A DNA stretch of 11,258 nucleotides from Leclercia sp. UBA7405 (GTDB lineage Bacteria > Pseudomonadota > Gammaproteobacteria > Enterobacterales > Enterobacteriaceae). The notes beneath the pieces are model-generated. The model worked only from the letters and a program-made list of their open reading frames with translations. It had not been told where the DNA came from and made no database searches. Below, one piece after another: positions 1-9,210 of the stretch; the stretch's first letter is position 1; each line of letters starts with the position of its first letter. A program made the position numbers and the translations under genes. The stretch spans positions 1-11,258 of the forward strand of contig DKMV01000292.1 in the NCBI GenBank assembly GCA_002469605.1, written 5' to 3'.

Positions 1-828
1 CAGCGCCATGTTAACCGGAATATTTGCCGCCGAGCTGCGGGTAAAGAAGGCGTACACGCCGCTTTCACGCAGGCAGGTGAGCACCAGCGGATAAGGGTTA
101 CGGCGGATCTGCCAGTACACCAGCAGCGGGTTGATCACCAGCGCCACTAGCAGCATGCAGCCAATCAGCACCACCAGCAGCTGGGCATAGCCCCACAGGG
201 TATCAAACCCGGTTGTCGCCAGCGTGGAAGAGACCAGACCAAAAATACCGATGGGCGCGAAACGGATCACCAGCTTCACCATAAAGGTGACCGCGTTGGA
301 CATGTCGTTGACCAGGTTTTTAGTGGTCTCATTACCGTGACGCAGGGCAAAGCCCAGACCAACAGCCCACACCAGGATACCGATGTAGTTGGCATTCAGC
401 AGGGCATCGATAGGGTTAGAGACCATGCTCATCAGCAGGCCGCGCAGCACTTCCACGATGCCGGAAGGCGGAACGATATCAGTTGCTGCGCTGGTGAGGT
501 GCAGCGTGGAGGGGAACAGGAAGCTAAAGACCACCGCCGTCAGCGCAGCAGAAAATGTGCCAAGCAGGTAAAGAAACAGGATAGGGCGGATGTTGGTTTT
601 TTGGCCGTGCTGATGGTTGGCAATGGATGCCATCACCAGCATCAATACCAGCACCGGCGCGACCGCTTTCAGCGCGCCGACGAACAGCGTACCCAGTAAA
701 CCCGTAGCGATGGCCGCCGGTTTTGACACCAGCGCCAGCAGGATGCCCAGCACCAGGCCTACCAGTATTTGTTTAACCAGGCTGCCCTGCGCCAGGCGCT
801 TCAACAGTCCCGAAGATTGTGTGGTCAT
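1..828 (-). CDS. sstT: Na+/serine-threonine symporter SstT (3' end outside window)
   Basis: Sodium-coupled inner-membrane importer of serine and threonine, DAACS (dicarboxylate/amino acid:cation symporter) family. The visible 276 codons begin [20 protein letters not shown] and follow E. coli SstT (about 414 aa) nearly residue for residue, so roughly the last 138 residues lie beyond position 1. Visible marks are several hydrophobic helices, the loop NHQHGQKTN at about residues 71-79, and the family's serine-rich re-entrant motif SSAANIP at about 265-271. The ATG at 828-826 is chosen because a GAAGGAA Shine-Dalgarno lies at 840-834 and the N-terminus matches E. coli. The gene follows alx on the same strand but 386 bp away, so it probably has its own promoter. 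In E. coli sstT is repressed by the GcvB small RNA. An A/C-rich stretch ACCACACAA at codons 2-4 (825-817) could be the pairing site, which is inference. Confidence 0.96.
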   Translation of the reverse strand, partial: MTTQSSGLLKRLAQGSLVKQILVGLVLGILLALVSKPAAIATGLLGTLFVGALKAVAPVLVLMLVMASIANHQHGQKTNIRPILFLYLLGTFSAALTAVVFSFLFPSTLHLTSAATDIVPPSGIVEVLRGLLMSMVSNPIDALLNANYIGILVWAVGLGFALRHGNETTKNLVNDMSNAVTFMVKLVIRFAPIGIFGLVSSTLATTGFDTLWGYAQLLVVLIGCMLLVALVINPLLVYWQIRRNPYPLVLTCLRESGVYAFFTRSSAANIPVNMAL

Positions 829-1081
829 AAAAATTCCTTCAGTGAAATCGTGTTCCATCCCGGATGTGCTCTGAGTCACATTTATGTCTGGATGTAAGTA
901 AATGTTTGCCTGTTGAGTATAAAGAAAGCGCGGGCGGGAGGAAGTACAAAATGCTGGAATTTACGTACTGCGTCATAGTTTTTAACTAAATGTTTACAAA
1001 AATGCGGAGCCAGGAGGATTTCTGCTTTTTGGTGGCAGTTACGCGTTCCTTAATAAGGCTTGCTCTCAAAGCAAAGTGAAG

Positions 1082-1161
1082 GCCAGGGTGGTGGTGGCGA
1101 GTCACCCTGGCACGTTCACCCGCATTGTCGTTACCGTGTAGCAACGCCCGTAAAGTGAACG
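1082..1161 (-). repeat. Two tandem hairpin-forming inverted repeats downstream of alx
   Basis: Read on the minus strand, the first structure pairs CGTTCAC (1161-1155) with GTGAACG (1119-1113) and contains an inner CGTTGC/GTAACG stem. The second pairs GCCAGGGTG (1111-1103) with CACCCTGGC (1090-1082), nine perfect base pairs around a 12-base loop. Neither is followed by a T-run, so they do not look like classic intrinsic terminators. They may shape the 3' end of the alx transcript or be remnants of a repetitive element. Function unknown. Confidence 0.5.
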
Positions 1162-1185
1162 GAATAACCCCCTGAGCTGCATGTA

Positions 1186-1211
1186 CCCCCACCCAAACGG
1201 GAGAGGGCACC
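1186..1211 (-). repeat. Degenerate CCCTCTCCC palindromic repeat after alx
   Basis: Starting three bases past the alx stop on the minus strand, GGTG precedes CCCTCTCCC (1207-1199), a GTTT loop and GGGTGGGGG (1194-1186), which pair with one mismatch and one wobble. The arrangement resembles the better copies at 5267, 7491 and 7571 and has the same position at a gene's 3' end. I read it as a decayed member of the same family. No T-run follows, so a terminator role is uncertain. Confidence 0.4.
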
Positions 1212-1214
1212 GGA

Positions 1215-2183
1215 TTACCCCAACCGCTGCTTCTTATCATGCTGATGGTTAACCCAGGCGTTGATAATCAACGTCAGCACCAGGATACCAAACACCACGC
1301 CCAGCGAGATGGCGATCGGAATATGGTAGAAATCGACAATCATCATCTTGATACCGATAAACACCAGGATCACCGACAGGCCATACTTCAGCATTGAGAA
1401 GCGCTCGGCCACGCCCGCCAGCAGGAAGTACATAGCGCGCAGGCCAAGAATAGCGAACAGGTTAGAGGTCAGGACGATAAAGGGATCGGTGGTCACCGCG
1501 AAAATAGCCGGGATACTGTCTACCGCGAAGATCACATCGCTCAGCTCCACCATAATCAGCACCAGCAGCAGCGGCGTGGCGAACAGCAGGCCGTTCTTAC
1601 GCACGAAGAAGTGCTCGTTTTCGATGGTGTCGGTCATGCGCAGATGGCCGCGGATCCACTTCACCAGCGGCTTTTCGCCAATGCCGGTATCATCCTCTTT
1701 CGCCAGCGCCATCTTCACGCCGCGAAACAGCAGGAAGGCGCCAAAGACATACAGCAGCCATTCGAACTGGGAAATAAGCCAGCTGCCGGCGAAGATCATG
1801 ATGGTACGCAGGATAATCGCCCCCAGCACGCCATACACCAGCACCCGGCGCTGCAGCGCGGCAGGGACGGCAAAGTAGCTGAACAGCATTAGCCAGACGA
1901 AGACGTTATCAACCGCCAGCGCTTTCTCTATCAGGTAGCCGGTCAGGAAGGCGAGCGCCTGGGGATCGGCCACCGCGCGACCCTGGGTAACGGAGAGATA
2001 CCACCAGAAGGCGGCACAGAAGAGTAAAGAGAGGTTGACCCACACCAGCGACCATGCGGCCGCCTGTTTCATGGTCATCCCGTGTGCGCCGCGACGCCCC
2101 TGTAAAAAGAGATCTATCGCCAGCATGATGAGGACAACCACTGCGAAACCGCCCCACATCAGCGGCGTGCCGACAGTATTCAT
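1215..2183 (-). CDS. alx: TerC-family membrane protein Alx (manganese/pH-linked)
   Basis: A 322-aa polytopic inner-membrane protein of the TerC family, nearly identical in layout to E. coli Alx (ygjT). Alx is induced by alkaline pH and by manganese and is implicated in manganese export or homeostasis. Two acidic family motifs are visible: EKALAVDN at about residues 86-93 (Glu86, Asp92) and [17 protein letters not shown] at about 213-229 (Glu213, Asp216, Asp222). They fall in hydrophobic helices and are the expected metal-coordinating positions. The start ATG at 2183-2181 has AAGGA at 2195-2191, seven bases away. The gene is preceded by a dedicated promoter and riboswitch leader, so expression should be set mainly by transcript folding. 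ygjR lies upstream on the same strand but appears transcriptionally separate. Confidence 0.97.
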   Translation of the reverse strand: MNTVGTPLMWGGFAVVVLIMLAIDLFLQGRRGAHGMTMKQAAAWSLVWVNLSLLFCAAFWWYLSVTQGRAVADPQALAFLTGYLIEKALAVDNVFVWLMLFSYFAVPAALQRRVLVYGVLGAIILRTIMIFAGSWLISQFEWLLYVFGAFLLFRGVKMALAKEDDTGIGEKPLVKWIRGHLRMTDTIENEHFFVRKNGLLFATPLLLVLIMVELSDVIFAVDSIPAIFAVTTDPFIVLTSNLFAILGLRAMYFLLAGVAERFSMLKYGLSVILVFIGIKMMIVDFYHIPIAISLGVVFGILVLTLIINAWVNHQHDKKQRLG

Positions 2184-2201
2184 ACAATTTTCCTTACGCG
2201 T

Positions 2202-2250
2202 AAAAAACAGAAACGGCTATGGTCAGAAGACGATAGCCGTTGCGTTTTTT
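2202..2250 (-). terminator. Intrinsic terminator in the alx leader
   Basis: On the minus strand AACGGCTAT (2241-2233) pairs perfectly with ATAGCCGTT (2220-2212) around a 12-base loop. An outer AAAAAAC (2250-2244) can pair with GTTTTTT (2208-2202), so the T-run follows or extends the stem as in a classic rho-independent terminator. It lies between the aptamer and the AAGGA Shine-Dalgarno at 2195-2191. Without ligand it would end transcription before alx, giving the short SraF-like RNA. Confidence 0.8.
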
Positions 2251-2385
2251 ATGCATAGACCTCGCCTTACGGCAAGGTCTCACTTACAACTGAAAAGGCT
2301 GGCTTTTCAATTGCCCGGCGACCGGATGCGGTTCAACACGCATCGTAATGACGATCCACCGGCAAGGAAGTTACTCCCCTTTGCA
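2202..2385 (-). promoter_or_regulatory. alx leader: yybP-ykoY / PRE (SraF) manganese- and pH-responsive riboswitch
   Basis: The minus-strand leader carries hallmarks of the yybP-ykoY class: AAAGGGGAGTAAC at 2382-2370, the hairpin ATCGT-catt-ACGAT near 2357-2344, a long stem CAATTGAAAAG/CTTTTCAGTTG (2313-2303 with 2297-2287, one wobble), and TGAGACC at 2282-2276 opening a stable hairpin AGACCTTGCC/GGCGAGGTCT (2280-2257). In E. coli the same leader (PRE, also described as sRNA SraF) lets alx be translated at high pH and responds to Mn2+. The expression platform includes the terminator-like hairpin at 2250-2202 and ends just before the Shine-Dalgarno. The class is assigned from these motifs; exact aptamer boundaries are approximate. 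Confidence 0.87.
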
Positions 2386-2391
2386 CGTAAC

Positions 2392-2420
2392 AAAATATGT
2401 CAGGACATTGATTCCGTCAA
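2392..2420 (-). promoter_or_regulatory. Predicted sigma-70 promoter of alx leader
   Basis: TTGACG (2420-2415, five of six to consensus), exactly 17 bases, then TATTTT (2397-2392, four of six) on the minus strand. The predicted start, about 2385, falls immediately before the riboswitch motif, which supports the call. The -35 box and most of the spacer lie inside a perfect 11-bp palindrome (2401-2427). Confidence 0.6.
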
Positions 2421-2427
2421 TGTCCTG
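2401..2427. repeat. Perfect 11-bp inverted repeat between ygjR and alx
   Basis: CAGGACATTGA and TCAATGTCCTG flank a 5-base loop with no mismatch. It begins about 20 bases past the ygjR stop, so it could act as a ygjR terminator, although only a weak ATATTTTGTT follows on the minus strand. It also covers the -35 and spacer of the predicted alx promoter, so it could be a protein-binding palindrome. The sequence does not decide between these. Confidence 0.7.
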
Positions 2428-2447
2428 CTCGGATTCATTACATACTT

Positions 2448-3446
2448 TTACGCGGGAACTTCAGCGCCCAGGCCATCTGCCGGGAAGACGACGCCGGTCT
2501 GGCGACGGATCTCCGTTTGCAGTTTTGCCGTGGTGCGGCTGACGGCAAGTCCCGGATGGTTCACTTCACCCGTTTCGACCAGGCGCGCAAAAACCTCTGC
2601 CTCATACAGCATAGTGTTAATGTGCTGAGGCTGCGTCAGCTCCTGTGGCTTACCGCCGCGCGGCACGAAGCTTAGCTTTTGGCATTCCGAAATTTTCTCG
2701 ATAACCAGCGAGCCGTTCTCACCCTGAATTTCGCTTGGCAGCACCGAGTCGCTCACCTTGGAGTGCTGAAGGGTGACGCTGAAATCGCCGTAATCCAGTA
2801 CGACTACACCATGCGCATCCACGCCGCTCTCCAGCAGGCTGGCGGTGGCGTGCACGCTGTGCGGCTCGCCCCACAGCGCCACCGCAGAGGCCAGGCAGTA
2901 AAAACCGATATCCATAATTGAGCCGTTAGAGAAGGCCGGATTAAAGGTGTTCGGGTTTTCGCCGTCCAGGTAGCGCTGGTAGCGGGAGGAGTACTGGCAG
3001 TAGTTGATAAAGGCTTTGCGCACTTTGCCGAGCTTCGGCAGGGCCTGCTGCAATGCCAGGAAAGTCGGCAGGCTGGCGGTTTTAAAGGCCTCGAACAGCA
3101 CCACCTGGTTTTCACGGGCGAGGGCAATGGCGGCTTCGACTTCCTGCAGGTTAGAGGCCAGCGGCTTCTCACAAATTACATGCTTTTTATGGCGCAGAAA
3201 CAGCGCCGTTTGCGGGAAGTGCAGGGAGTTGGGGCTGGCAATATAAACCGCGTCTATGGCATCGCTTTCGGCCATCGCTTCCAGCGAAGTAAAGAGATGT
3301 TCGACGAGATAATCACCGGCAAAGGCCTGGGCCTGTTCAAGGCTGCGGGAATAGACCGCGGTGAGCTTGTATTTGCCGGTCTCGTGGGCGGCATCGACGA
3401 ACTGGCGGGTGATCCAGTTCGTCCCAATGACTGCGAAACGTATCAT
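2448..3446 (-). CDS. ygjR: Gfo/Idh/MocA-family NAD(P)-dependent oxidoreductase YgjR
   Basis: A predicted cytosolic oxidoreductase of 332 aa that aligns along its whole length with E. coli YgjR; the substrate is unknown. The N-terminal Rossmann domain opens MIRFAVIGTNWIT, with Asn-Trp where many relatives have the second and third glycines. The family signature CEKPLASN, carrying the catalytic-type Lys of EKP, is at about residues 92-99. The C-terminal alpha/beta domain includes GSIMDIGFY at about 175-183, which lines up with the usual substrate-pocket helix but ends in Tyr where many members have His. The ATG at 3446-3444 is kept because the E. coli protein starts identically. The nearest SD-like GGAG is 13 bases upstream, so initiation may be weak. 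ygjP lies 70 bp upstream on the same strand and could be co-transcribed. Confidence 0.93.
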   Translation of the reverse strand: MIRFAVIGTNWITRQFVDAAHETGKYKLTAVYSRSLEQAQAFAGDYLVEHLFTSLEAMAESDAIDAVYIASPNSLHFPQTALFLRHKKHVICEKPLASNLQEVEAAIALARENQVVLFEAFKTASLPTFLALQQALPKLGKVRKAFINYCQYSSRYQRYLDGENPNTFNPAFSNGSIMDIGFYCLASAVALWGEPHSVHATASLLESGVDAHGVVVLDYGDFSVTLQHSKVSDSVLPSEIQGENGSLVIEKISECQKLSFVPRGGKPQELTQPQHINTMLYEAEVFARLVETGEVNHPGLAVSRTTAKLQTEIRRQTGVVFPADGLGAEVPA

Positions 3447-3516
3447 AAACGTTTACGTACTCCGTAGCAGGGAACCTTTCGCCACTGTAGCACGCCAGCA
3501 TGACAAAACTAGTGCG

Positions 3517-4020
3517 CTACTGCGCATTACCATTTAACGATAAATGCGTAAGCCACAGGCGGGTATCAAACTCCAGCTGGTGGTACTGGGGCTCCATATG
3601 ACAGCACAGGGAGTAGAAGGCTTTGTCGTGCTCTTTCTCTTTCAGGTGCGCCAGCTCGTGCACCACGATCATCCGCAAAAAGGCTTCCGGTGCTTTACGG
3701 AACACGGTCGCCACGCGGATCTCCGCTTTCGCCTTTAGCTTGCCGCCCTGCACGCGGGAAATGGCCGTATGCAGACCCAGGGCGTTCTTCAGCACGTGGA
3801 TCTTATTGTCATACATCACTTTATTGATCGGCGGGGCGCTCTTCAGATAACGGTTTTTGAGATCCTGCGTATACTGCCAGAGGGCTTTATCGGTGGCGAG
3901 GTCGTGCATCTGCGGATAGCGCTTTTCCAGCACCTCGCCCAGCCGCTGTTCGGTAATCAGGGTGCGCACCTGGGAAAGCAGATGCTCCGGGTAGCCCTGG
4001 AGATAAGTTAGTTGGTTCAT
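3517..4020 (-). CDS. ygjP: YgjP-like zinc metallopeptidase-fold protein
   Basis: A 167-aa protein of the YgjP/DUF45 family, predicted zinc-dependent hydrolase related to the SprT/WLM peptidases; physiological substrate unknown. The zinc site is intact: HELAH at about residues 121-125 with a third His at about 131 (HExxHx5H), followed by CCHMEP. The first codon of the open frame is TTG at 4023-4021, immediately followed by ATG at 4020-4018. I choose the ATG because the resulting [12 protein letters not shown] matches the E. coli start and length. The ribosome-binding site is poor (GTGGG about 7 bases upstream). The gene is divergent from rlmG across about 85 bp and ends in TAG. E. coli YgjP has been linked to nucleotide metabolism or peptidase activity only by prediction, so I claim the fold and not the reaction. 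Confidence 0.93.
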   Translation of the reverse strand: MNQLTYLQGYPEHLLSQVRTLITEQRLGEVLEKRYPQMHDLATDKALWQYTQDLKNRYLKSAPPINKVMYDNKIHVLKNALGLHTAISRVQGGKLKAKAEIRVATVFRKAPEAFLRMIVVHELAHLKEKEHDKAFYSLCCHMEPQYHQLEFDTRLWLTHLSLNGNAQ

Positions 4021-4105
4021 CAAAAGCCCACATCAGTGCGAAAACGGGTATACTCACGCACCCTTTTCAGGGATAACGCCGAAATTTTACCACTCAGGAG
4101 GGCCG
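4021..4105. promoter_or_regulatory. Divergent ygjP/rlmG promoter region
   Basis: An 85-bp spacer between divergent genes. On the plus strand TATACT (4049-4054, five of six) is a reasonable -10 for rlmG, but the hexamer 17 bases upstream, CCCACA, matches the -35 consensus at only three positions. The strong Shine-Dalgarno AGGAGG is at 4096-4101, four bases before the rlmG ATG. No clear ygjP promoter can be picked on the minus strand. Confidence 0.35.
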
Positions 4106-5242
4106 ATGAGCCACTTAGACAACGGTTTCCGTTCACTCAACCTTAAACGTTTCCCGGAAACGGATGACGTTAACCCGCTTCAGGCGTGGGAAGCGGCGGA
4201 TGAGTATCTGCTGCAACAACTGGATGAGACTGAAATCAGCGGCCCGATTCTGATCCTGAATGATAACTTCGGTGCGCTGGCCTGCGCGCTGGCGGAACAC
4301 AACCCGTACAGCATCGGCGACTCCTACATCAGCGAGCTGGCGACCCGTGAAAACCTGCGCCACAACGATCTCGACGAGGGCAGCGTGAAGTTTCTCGACA
4401 GCACCGCGGACTATCCGCAGGCGCCGGGCGTGGTGCTGATCAAAGTGCCAAAAACCATGGCGCTGCTGGAACAGCAGCTGCGCGCGCTGCGCAAGGTGGT
4501 CACGCCTGAAACCCGCATTATTGCTGGTGCAAAAGCGCGCGATATTCACACCTCTACGCTTGAGCTGTTCGAGAAAGTGCTCGGCCCGACCACCACCACG
4601 CTGGCGTGGAAGAAGGCCCGCTTAATCAACTGTACCTTCAGCGCCCCGGAGCTGGCCGACGCGCCGGAGACCCTGAGCTGGAAGCTGGAAGGCACCGACT
4701 GGACTATCCACAACCACGCCAACGTCTTCTCCCGCACCGGGCTGGATATCGGCGCGCGCTTCTTTATTGAGAACCTGCCGGAAAATCTGGAAGGGGAGAT
4801 TGTCGATCTCGGCTGCGGTAACGGGGTGATTGGCCTGACGCTGCTGGAAAAGAACCCGCAGGCCCACGTGGTCTTTACCGACGAGTCGCCGATGGCCGTG
4901 GCCTCGAGCCGCCTGAACGTTGAGACCAACATGCCAGAGGCGCTGGATCGCTGCGAGTTTATGATCAATAACGCGCTGTCGGGCGTGGAGCCGTTCCGCT
5001 TTAACGCGGTGCTGTGCAACCCGCCGTTCCACCAGAAGCATGCCCTGACGGATAACGTTGCCTGGGAGATGTTCCATCACGCCCGCCGCTGCCTGAAAAT
5101 CAACGGCGAGCTGTACATTGTGGCCAACCGCCACCTGGACTACTTCCATAAGCTGAAGAAGATCTTTGGCAACTGCGCCACGGTGGCGACGAATAACAAA
5201 TTCGTGGTGCTGAAGGCGGTTAAGACCGGGCGTCGGCGGTAA
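4106..5242 (+). CDS. rlmG: 23S rRNA (guanine-1835-N2)-methyltransferase RlmG
   Basis: An S-adenosylmethionine-dependent enzyme that makes m2G1835 in 23S rRNA of the large ribosomal subunit, 378 aa, the same length as E. coli RlmG (ygjO). The protein is two-domain: a degenerate, non-catalytic methyltransferase-like N-terminal half and a catalytic C-terminal half. The latter shows SAM motif I DLGCGNG at about residues 234-240, an acidic residue at the end of the next strand (VVFTDES, about 255-261), and the guanine-N2 methyltransferase motif NPPFH at about 305-309. The C-terminus is basic (KTGRRR), suited to rRNA contact. The start follows a strong AGGAGG. It is a monocistronic-looking gene, divergent from ygjP and convergent with fadH, ended by the hairpin at 5310-5341. 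Confidence 0.97.
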   Translation: MSHLDNGFRSLNLKRFPETDDVNPLQAWEAADEYLLQQLDETEISGPILILNDNFGALACALAEHNPYSIGDSYISELATRENLRHNDLDEGSVKFLDSTADYPQAPGVVLIKVPKTMALLEQQLRALRKVVTPETRIIAGAKARDIHTSTLELFEKVLGPTTTTLAWKKARLINCTFSAPELADAPETLSWKLEGTDWTIHNHANVFSRTGLDIGARFFIENLPENLEGEIVDLGCGNGVIGLTLLEKNPQAHVVFTDESPMAVASSRLNVETNMPEALDRCEFMINNALSGVEPFRFNAVLCNPPFHQKHALTDNVAWEMFHHARRCLKINGELYIVANRHLDYFHKLKKIFGNCATVATNNKFVVLKAVKTGRRR

Positions 5243-5266
5243 GTTTTAAACAGGTGCGGTCTGATG

Positions 5267-5299
5267 CCCTCACCCCGGCCCTCTCCCACAGGGAGAGGG
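5267..5299 (+). repeat. CCCTCACCCCGGCCCTCTCCC palindromic repeat, copy 1
   Basis: The 3' half is a perfect hairpin: CCCTCTCCC (5279-5287), loop ACA, GGGAGAGGG (5291-5299). It is preceded by CCCTCACCCCGG and, four bases further upstream, by GGTGCGGTCT (5253-5262), a decamer that recurs at 7535-7544. It sits 24 bp past the rlmG stop and just before the rlmG/fadH terminator. Related GC-rich repeats are common between genes in enterobacterial chromosomes; I cannot name this family. Confidence 0.75.
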
Positions 5300-5309
5300 A
5301 GAAAACACT

Positions 5310-5341
5310 AAAACGGCAACTCAAGTTGCCGTTTTGTTTTT
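5310..5341. terminator. Bidirectional intrinsic terminator between rlmG and fadH
   Basis: AAAACGGCAACT (5310-5321) pairs perfectly with AGTTGCCGTTTT (5324-5335), leaving a two-base CA between arms, so the real loop probably uses the innermost pairs. On the plus strand the T-run continues as GTTTTT. On the minus strand TTTTAGTGTTTT follows, so it can end both converging transcripts. It is 68 bp past the rlmG stop and 12 bp past the fadH stop. Confidence 0.9.
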
Positions 5342-5352
5342 GCCTTCTGCCG

Positions 5353-7418
<2,066 letters not shown>

Positions 7419-7421
7419 ACT

Positions 7422-7450
7422 AATTTAGCCAGCGGCGGAGGAAAGGTAAA
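7422..7450 (-). promoter_or_regulatory. Possible fadH promoter
   Basis: TTTACC (7450-7445), 17 bases, TAAATT (7427-7422) on the minus strand, each hexamer four of six to sigma-70 consensus. The predicted start near 7415 falls inside the FadR-like site. Individually weak; the agreement with the operator position is the main support. Confidence 0.35.
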
Positions 7451-7490
7451 AGCGGGATCGAATGATTGTGATGGGACTCAAAGAACTTCG

Positions 7491-7527
7491 CCCCTCACCC
7501 TAACCCTCTCCCCAAAGGGGAGAGGGG
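7491..7527 (+). repeat. CCCTCTCCCC palindromic repeat, copy 2 (plus orientation)
   Basis: CCCCTCACCCTAA followed by a perfect 10-bp hairpin, CCCTCTCCCC (7504-7513), AAA, GGGGAGAGGG (7517-7526). It is 33 of 37 identical to the reverse complement of copy 3 (7571-7607), so the two lie head to head and could form a long cruciform or RNA stem. The pair lies between fadH and the body of lsrK. A GGTGCGGTCT decamer as in copy 1 follows at 7535-7544. Confidence 0.8.
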
Positions 7528-7543
7528 ACTGGTTGGTGCGGTC

Positions 7544-9175
7544 TTATAGAATTGGCTCGATCTGGTTTTCCCCCTCGCCCCTTTGGGGAGAGGGCCGGGG
7601 TGAGGGGGAACGCACCAGCCCCGGTGCCTGCCACATGGAGGTGGTCAGCCCGCTGTCCACCAGCCCAAGCTGGTCGGCGTAGACCGCCTGCCACTTCTGC
7701 ATCATGCCGTCGTACAACTCCCGATGTTCCGGGTTTGGCGTAAACTCCCGGCTCCACTTCACCAGCTTCTCGCCGGTGGCGGCCATATCCGCATAGAGCC
7801 CCGCGCCGGCCCCCGCCGCAATGGCGCAGCCCAGCGCCGTGGCCTCTTTCACCTCCGGCACCCGCACCGGCAGGCCGGTCACGTCGCTTAAAATCTGGCT
7901 CCAGAGCGCCCCTTTGGCACCGCCGCCGGCAAACACCAGGCTTTCGAAGGTCACGCCGGAGAAGCGGGAAATCTGCGCCAGGTTACAGGCCGAGACGATA
8001 GCGGCGTTCTCCTCCAGGGCGCGGAACAGGGTGGCTTTATTGCACTTTTCCGGGTCGATGGAGAGGTTAATAAAAGAGGGCGCCGCGTGATACCACTGCT
8101 TAAAATGCATGGCGTCAGAAAAAATCGGCATTACGCCGTGGGAACCCGCCGGCACCCGGCTCGCCATCTCCTCCAGCAGCGAATAGGTATCCATGCCCAT
8201 CCGTTCGGCAATCAGCTTCTCTTCGGCGCAGAAGGCGTCGCGGAACCAGCGCATGGTGAGCCCGGTAAAGAAGCTGATCGACTCGGCCTGGGCCATGCCG
8301 GGGATAACGTGCGGATTAACGCGGATGTTCATCTCCGGGTCGGTACGCACCTCGGGCAGGTTAACCACCTGCTGCCAGAAGGTGCCGCCCAGCACCGCCG
8401 TCTGCCCGGCGCGCACGACCCCCAGCCCCAGGCAGCCGAGCTGCACGTCGCCGCCGCCCATCACCACCGGCGTGCCCTCGCGCAGGCCGCTCTGCTGCGC
8501 GGCCTCTCGGGTAACGGCGCCCAGAACGGTGCCGGTCTCTTTCACGGGCGAGAGCATATCGGCCCGCAGCCCGGCCATATCCAGCAGCGCCGGACGCCAG
8601 TCGCGGGAGAAGAGATCCAGCATGCCGGTAGTACCGGCGTTGGAAGGGTCCACCGCCAGCTCGCCGGAGAGCTTCGCCGCCAGCCAGTCGCTGATCATAG
8701 TAACGGTGGCGGCCTTACGGTAGATATCCGGGCGATGGTGCGCCAGCCAGAGCAGGCGCGGCATGGCGCTCAGGGCCAGCGTCTGGCCGGAGACTTCATA
8801 GACTTCCGATTCAAAACGATCCTCGTGGATCTCTTTGAGCTCCGCCACTTCGCGGCTGGCACGAGCGTCGACATTGGCGCAGGCCCAGATGGCCTCGCCG
8901 TTGCGGTCATAGAGCACAATGCCTTCGCGCATCGAACAGCAGGCGACGGACTGGATATCTGCCGCCCCCAGCCGGGCGCTCGCCAGCGCCTGGTGGATGC
9001 ACTGGCAGGCCAGCCGCCAGTTGGTTTCAAGATCGAACTCCATCGACCCCGGCACGTTCTCCACGCTCAGGTGCTTCCACTCGGCCTGGCCGACCGCTAT
9101 CTGGTTGCCCTGTAAATCGAAGATAACGGCGCGAACGCTGCCCGTCCCTGCATCTAACGCTAAAAGGTAACTCAT
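7544..9175 (-). CDS. lsrK: Autoinducer-2 kinase LsrK with repeat-encoded C-terminal tail
   Basis: Cytosolic FGGY-family sugar kinase that phosphorylates imported AI-2 (the linear form of DPD), trapping it and creating the LsrR inducer. 543 aa against 530 in E. coli. The N-terminal phosphate-binding motif [16 protein letters not shown] is at about residues 5-20, GGGDVQLG in mid-protein, and the C-terminal adenosine-site motif [13 protein letters not shown] is also present, so the enzyme looks intact. The start [10 protein letters not shown] lacks the short N-terminal stretch of E. coli LsrK; GAGG eight bases before the ATG supports it. Conserved sequence ends at about Leu520 (TSMWQAPGL); the last 23 residues, including [14 protein letters not shown], are read from a palindromic repeat. 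lsrR is 35 bp upstream on the same strand, so lsrRK is one operon under LsrR control. Confidence 0.96.
   Translation of the reverse strand: MSYLLALDAGTGSVRAVIFDLQGNQIAVGQAEWKHLSVENVPGSMEFDLETNWRLACQCIHQALASARLGAADIQSVACCSMREGIVLYDRNGEAIWACANVDARASREVAELKEIHEDRFESEVYEVSGQTLALSAMPRLLWLAHHRPDIYRKAATVTMISDWLAAKLSGELAVDPSNAGTTGMLDLFSRDWRPALLDMAGLRADMLSPVKETGTVLGAVTREAAQQSGLREGTPVVMGGGDVQLGCLGLGVVRAGQTAVLGGTFWQQVVNLPEVRTDPEMNIRVNPHVIPGMAQAESISFFTGLTMRWFRDAFCAEEKLIAERMGMDTYSLLEEMASRVPAGSHGVMPIFSDAMHFKQWYHAAPSFINLSIDPEKCNKATLFRALEENAAIVSACNLAQISRFSGVTFESLVFAGGGAKGALWSQILSDVTGLPVRVPEVKEATALGCAIAAGAGAGLYADMAATGEKLVKWSREFTPNPEHRELYDGMMQKWQAVYADQLGLVDSGLTTSMWQAPGLVRSPSPRPSPQRGEGENQIEPIL
7571..7607 (-). 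repeat. CCCTCACCCCGGCCCTCTCCCC repeat, copy 3, inside lsrK 3' end
   Basis: Minus-orientation copy with a hairpin CCCTCTCCCC (7594-7585), AAA, GGGGCGAGGG (7581-7572), one mismatch. It is flanked by GGTGCG on the minus strand (7616-7611) and by the inverted CGCACC (7540-7535), which suggests an 82-bp unit with short inverted ends. The unit is translated as the end of LsrK and begins just after the last residues conserved with E. coli LsrK. Confidence 0.75.
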
Positions 9176-9210
9176 GAATTCGCCTCGTGATGGGCACGGG
9201 CGACCCCTGA

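Larger units (their letters stand above)
829..1214. other. alx-sstT intergenic spacer, no gene
   Basis: This 386-bp gap contains no convincing coding sequence. On the sstT side (minus strand) a TATACT -10-like hexamer lies at 921-916, about 87 bases upstream of the sstT ATG, but I find no good -35 at 16-18 bp, so the sstT promoter is not securely located. The middle (about 960-1070) shows nothing I can name. The alx-proximal part (1082-1211) is rich in inverted repeats, listed separately. An open minus-strand frame from 1240 to 986 overlaps the alx 3' end and has no family resemblance or ribosome-binding site. Confidence 0.6.

Noticed and set aside
986..1240. Minus-strand 84-codon frame overlapping the alx 3' end
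   Set aside because: No ribosome-binding site, no family resemblance, and the DNA is mostly inverted repeats and spacer.
2035..2628. Plus-strand open frame of 197 codons spanning the alx 5' end, the leader and the ygjR 3' end
   Set aside because: It crosses two real genes in antisense and the riboswitch; RNA structure explains the intergenic part.
3447..3516. Separate promoter for ygjR (TTGTCA near 3500)
   Set aside because: No acceptable -10 lies 16-18 bases downstream, so I do not call it.
7491..7607. CRISPR-like repeat array at the palindromic repeats
   Set aside because: Only two copies, inverted relative to each other, with no regular spacers or cas genes nearby.
8087..9115. Long plus-strand open frame (342 codons) opposite lsrK
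   Set aside because: It is antisense to a full-length conserved kinase, has low-complexity His/Arg/Gln-rich composition typical of GC-rich shadow frames, and no recognisable domain.
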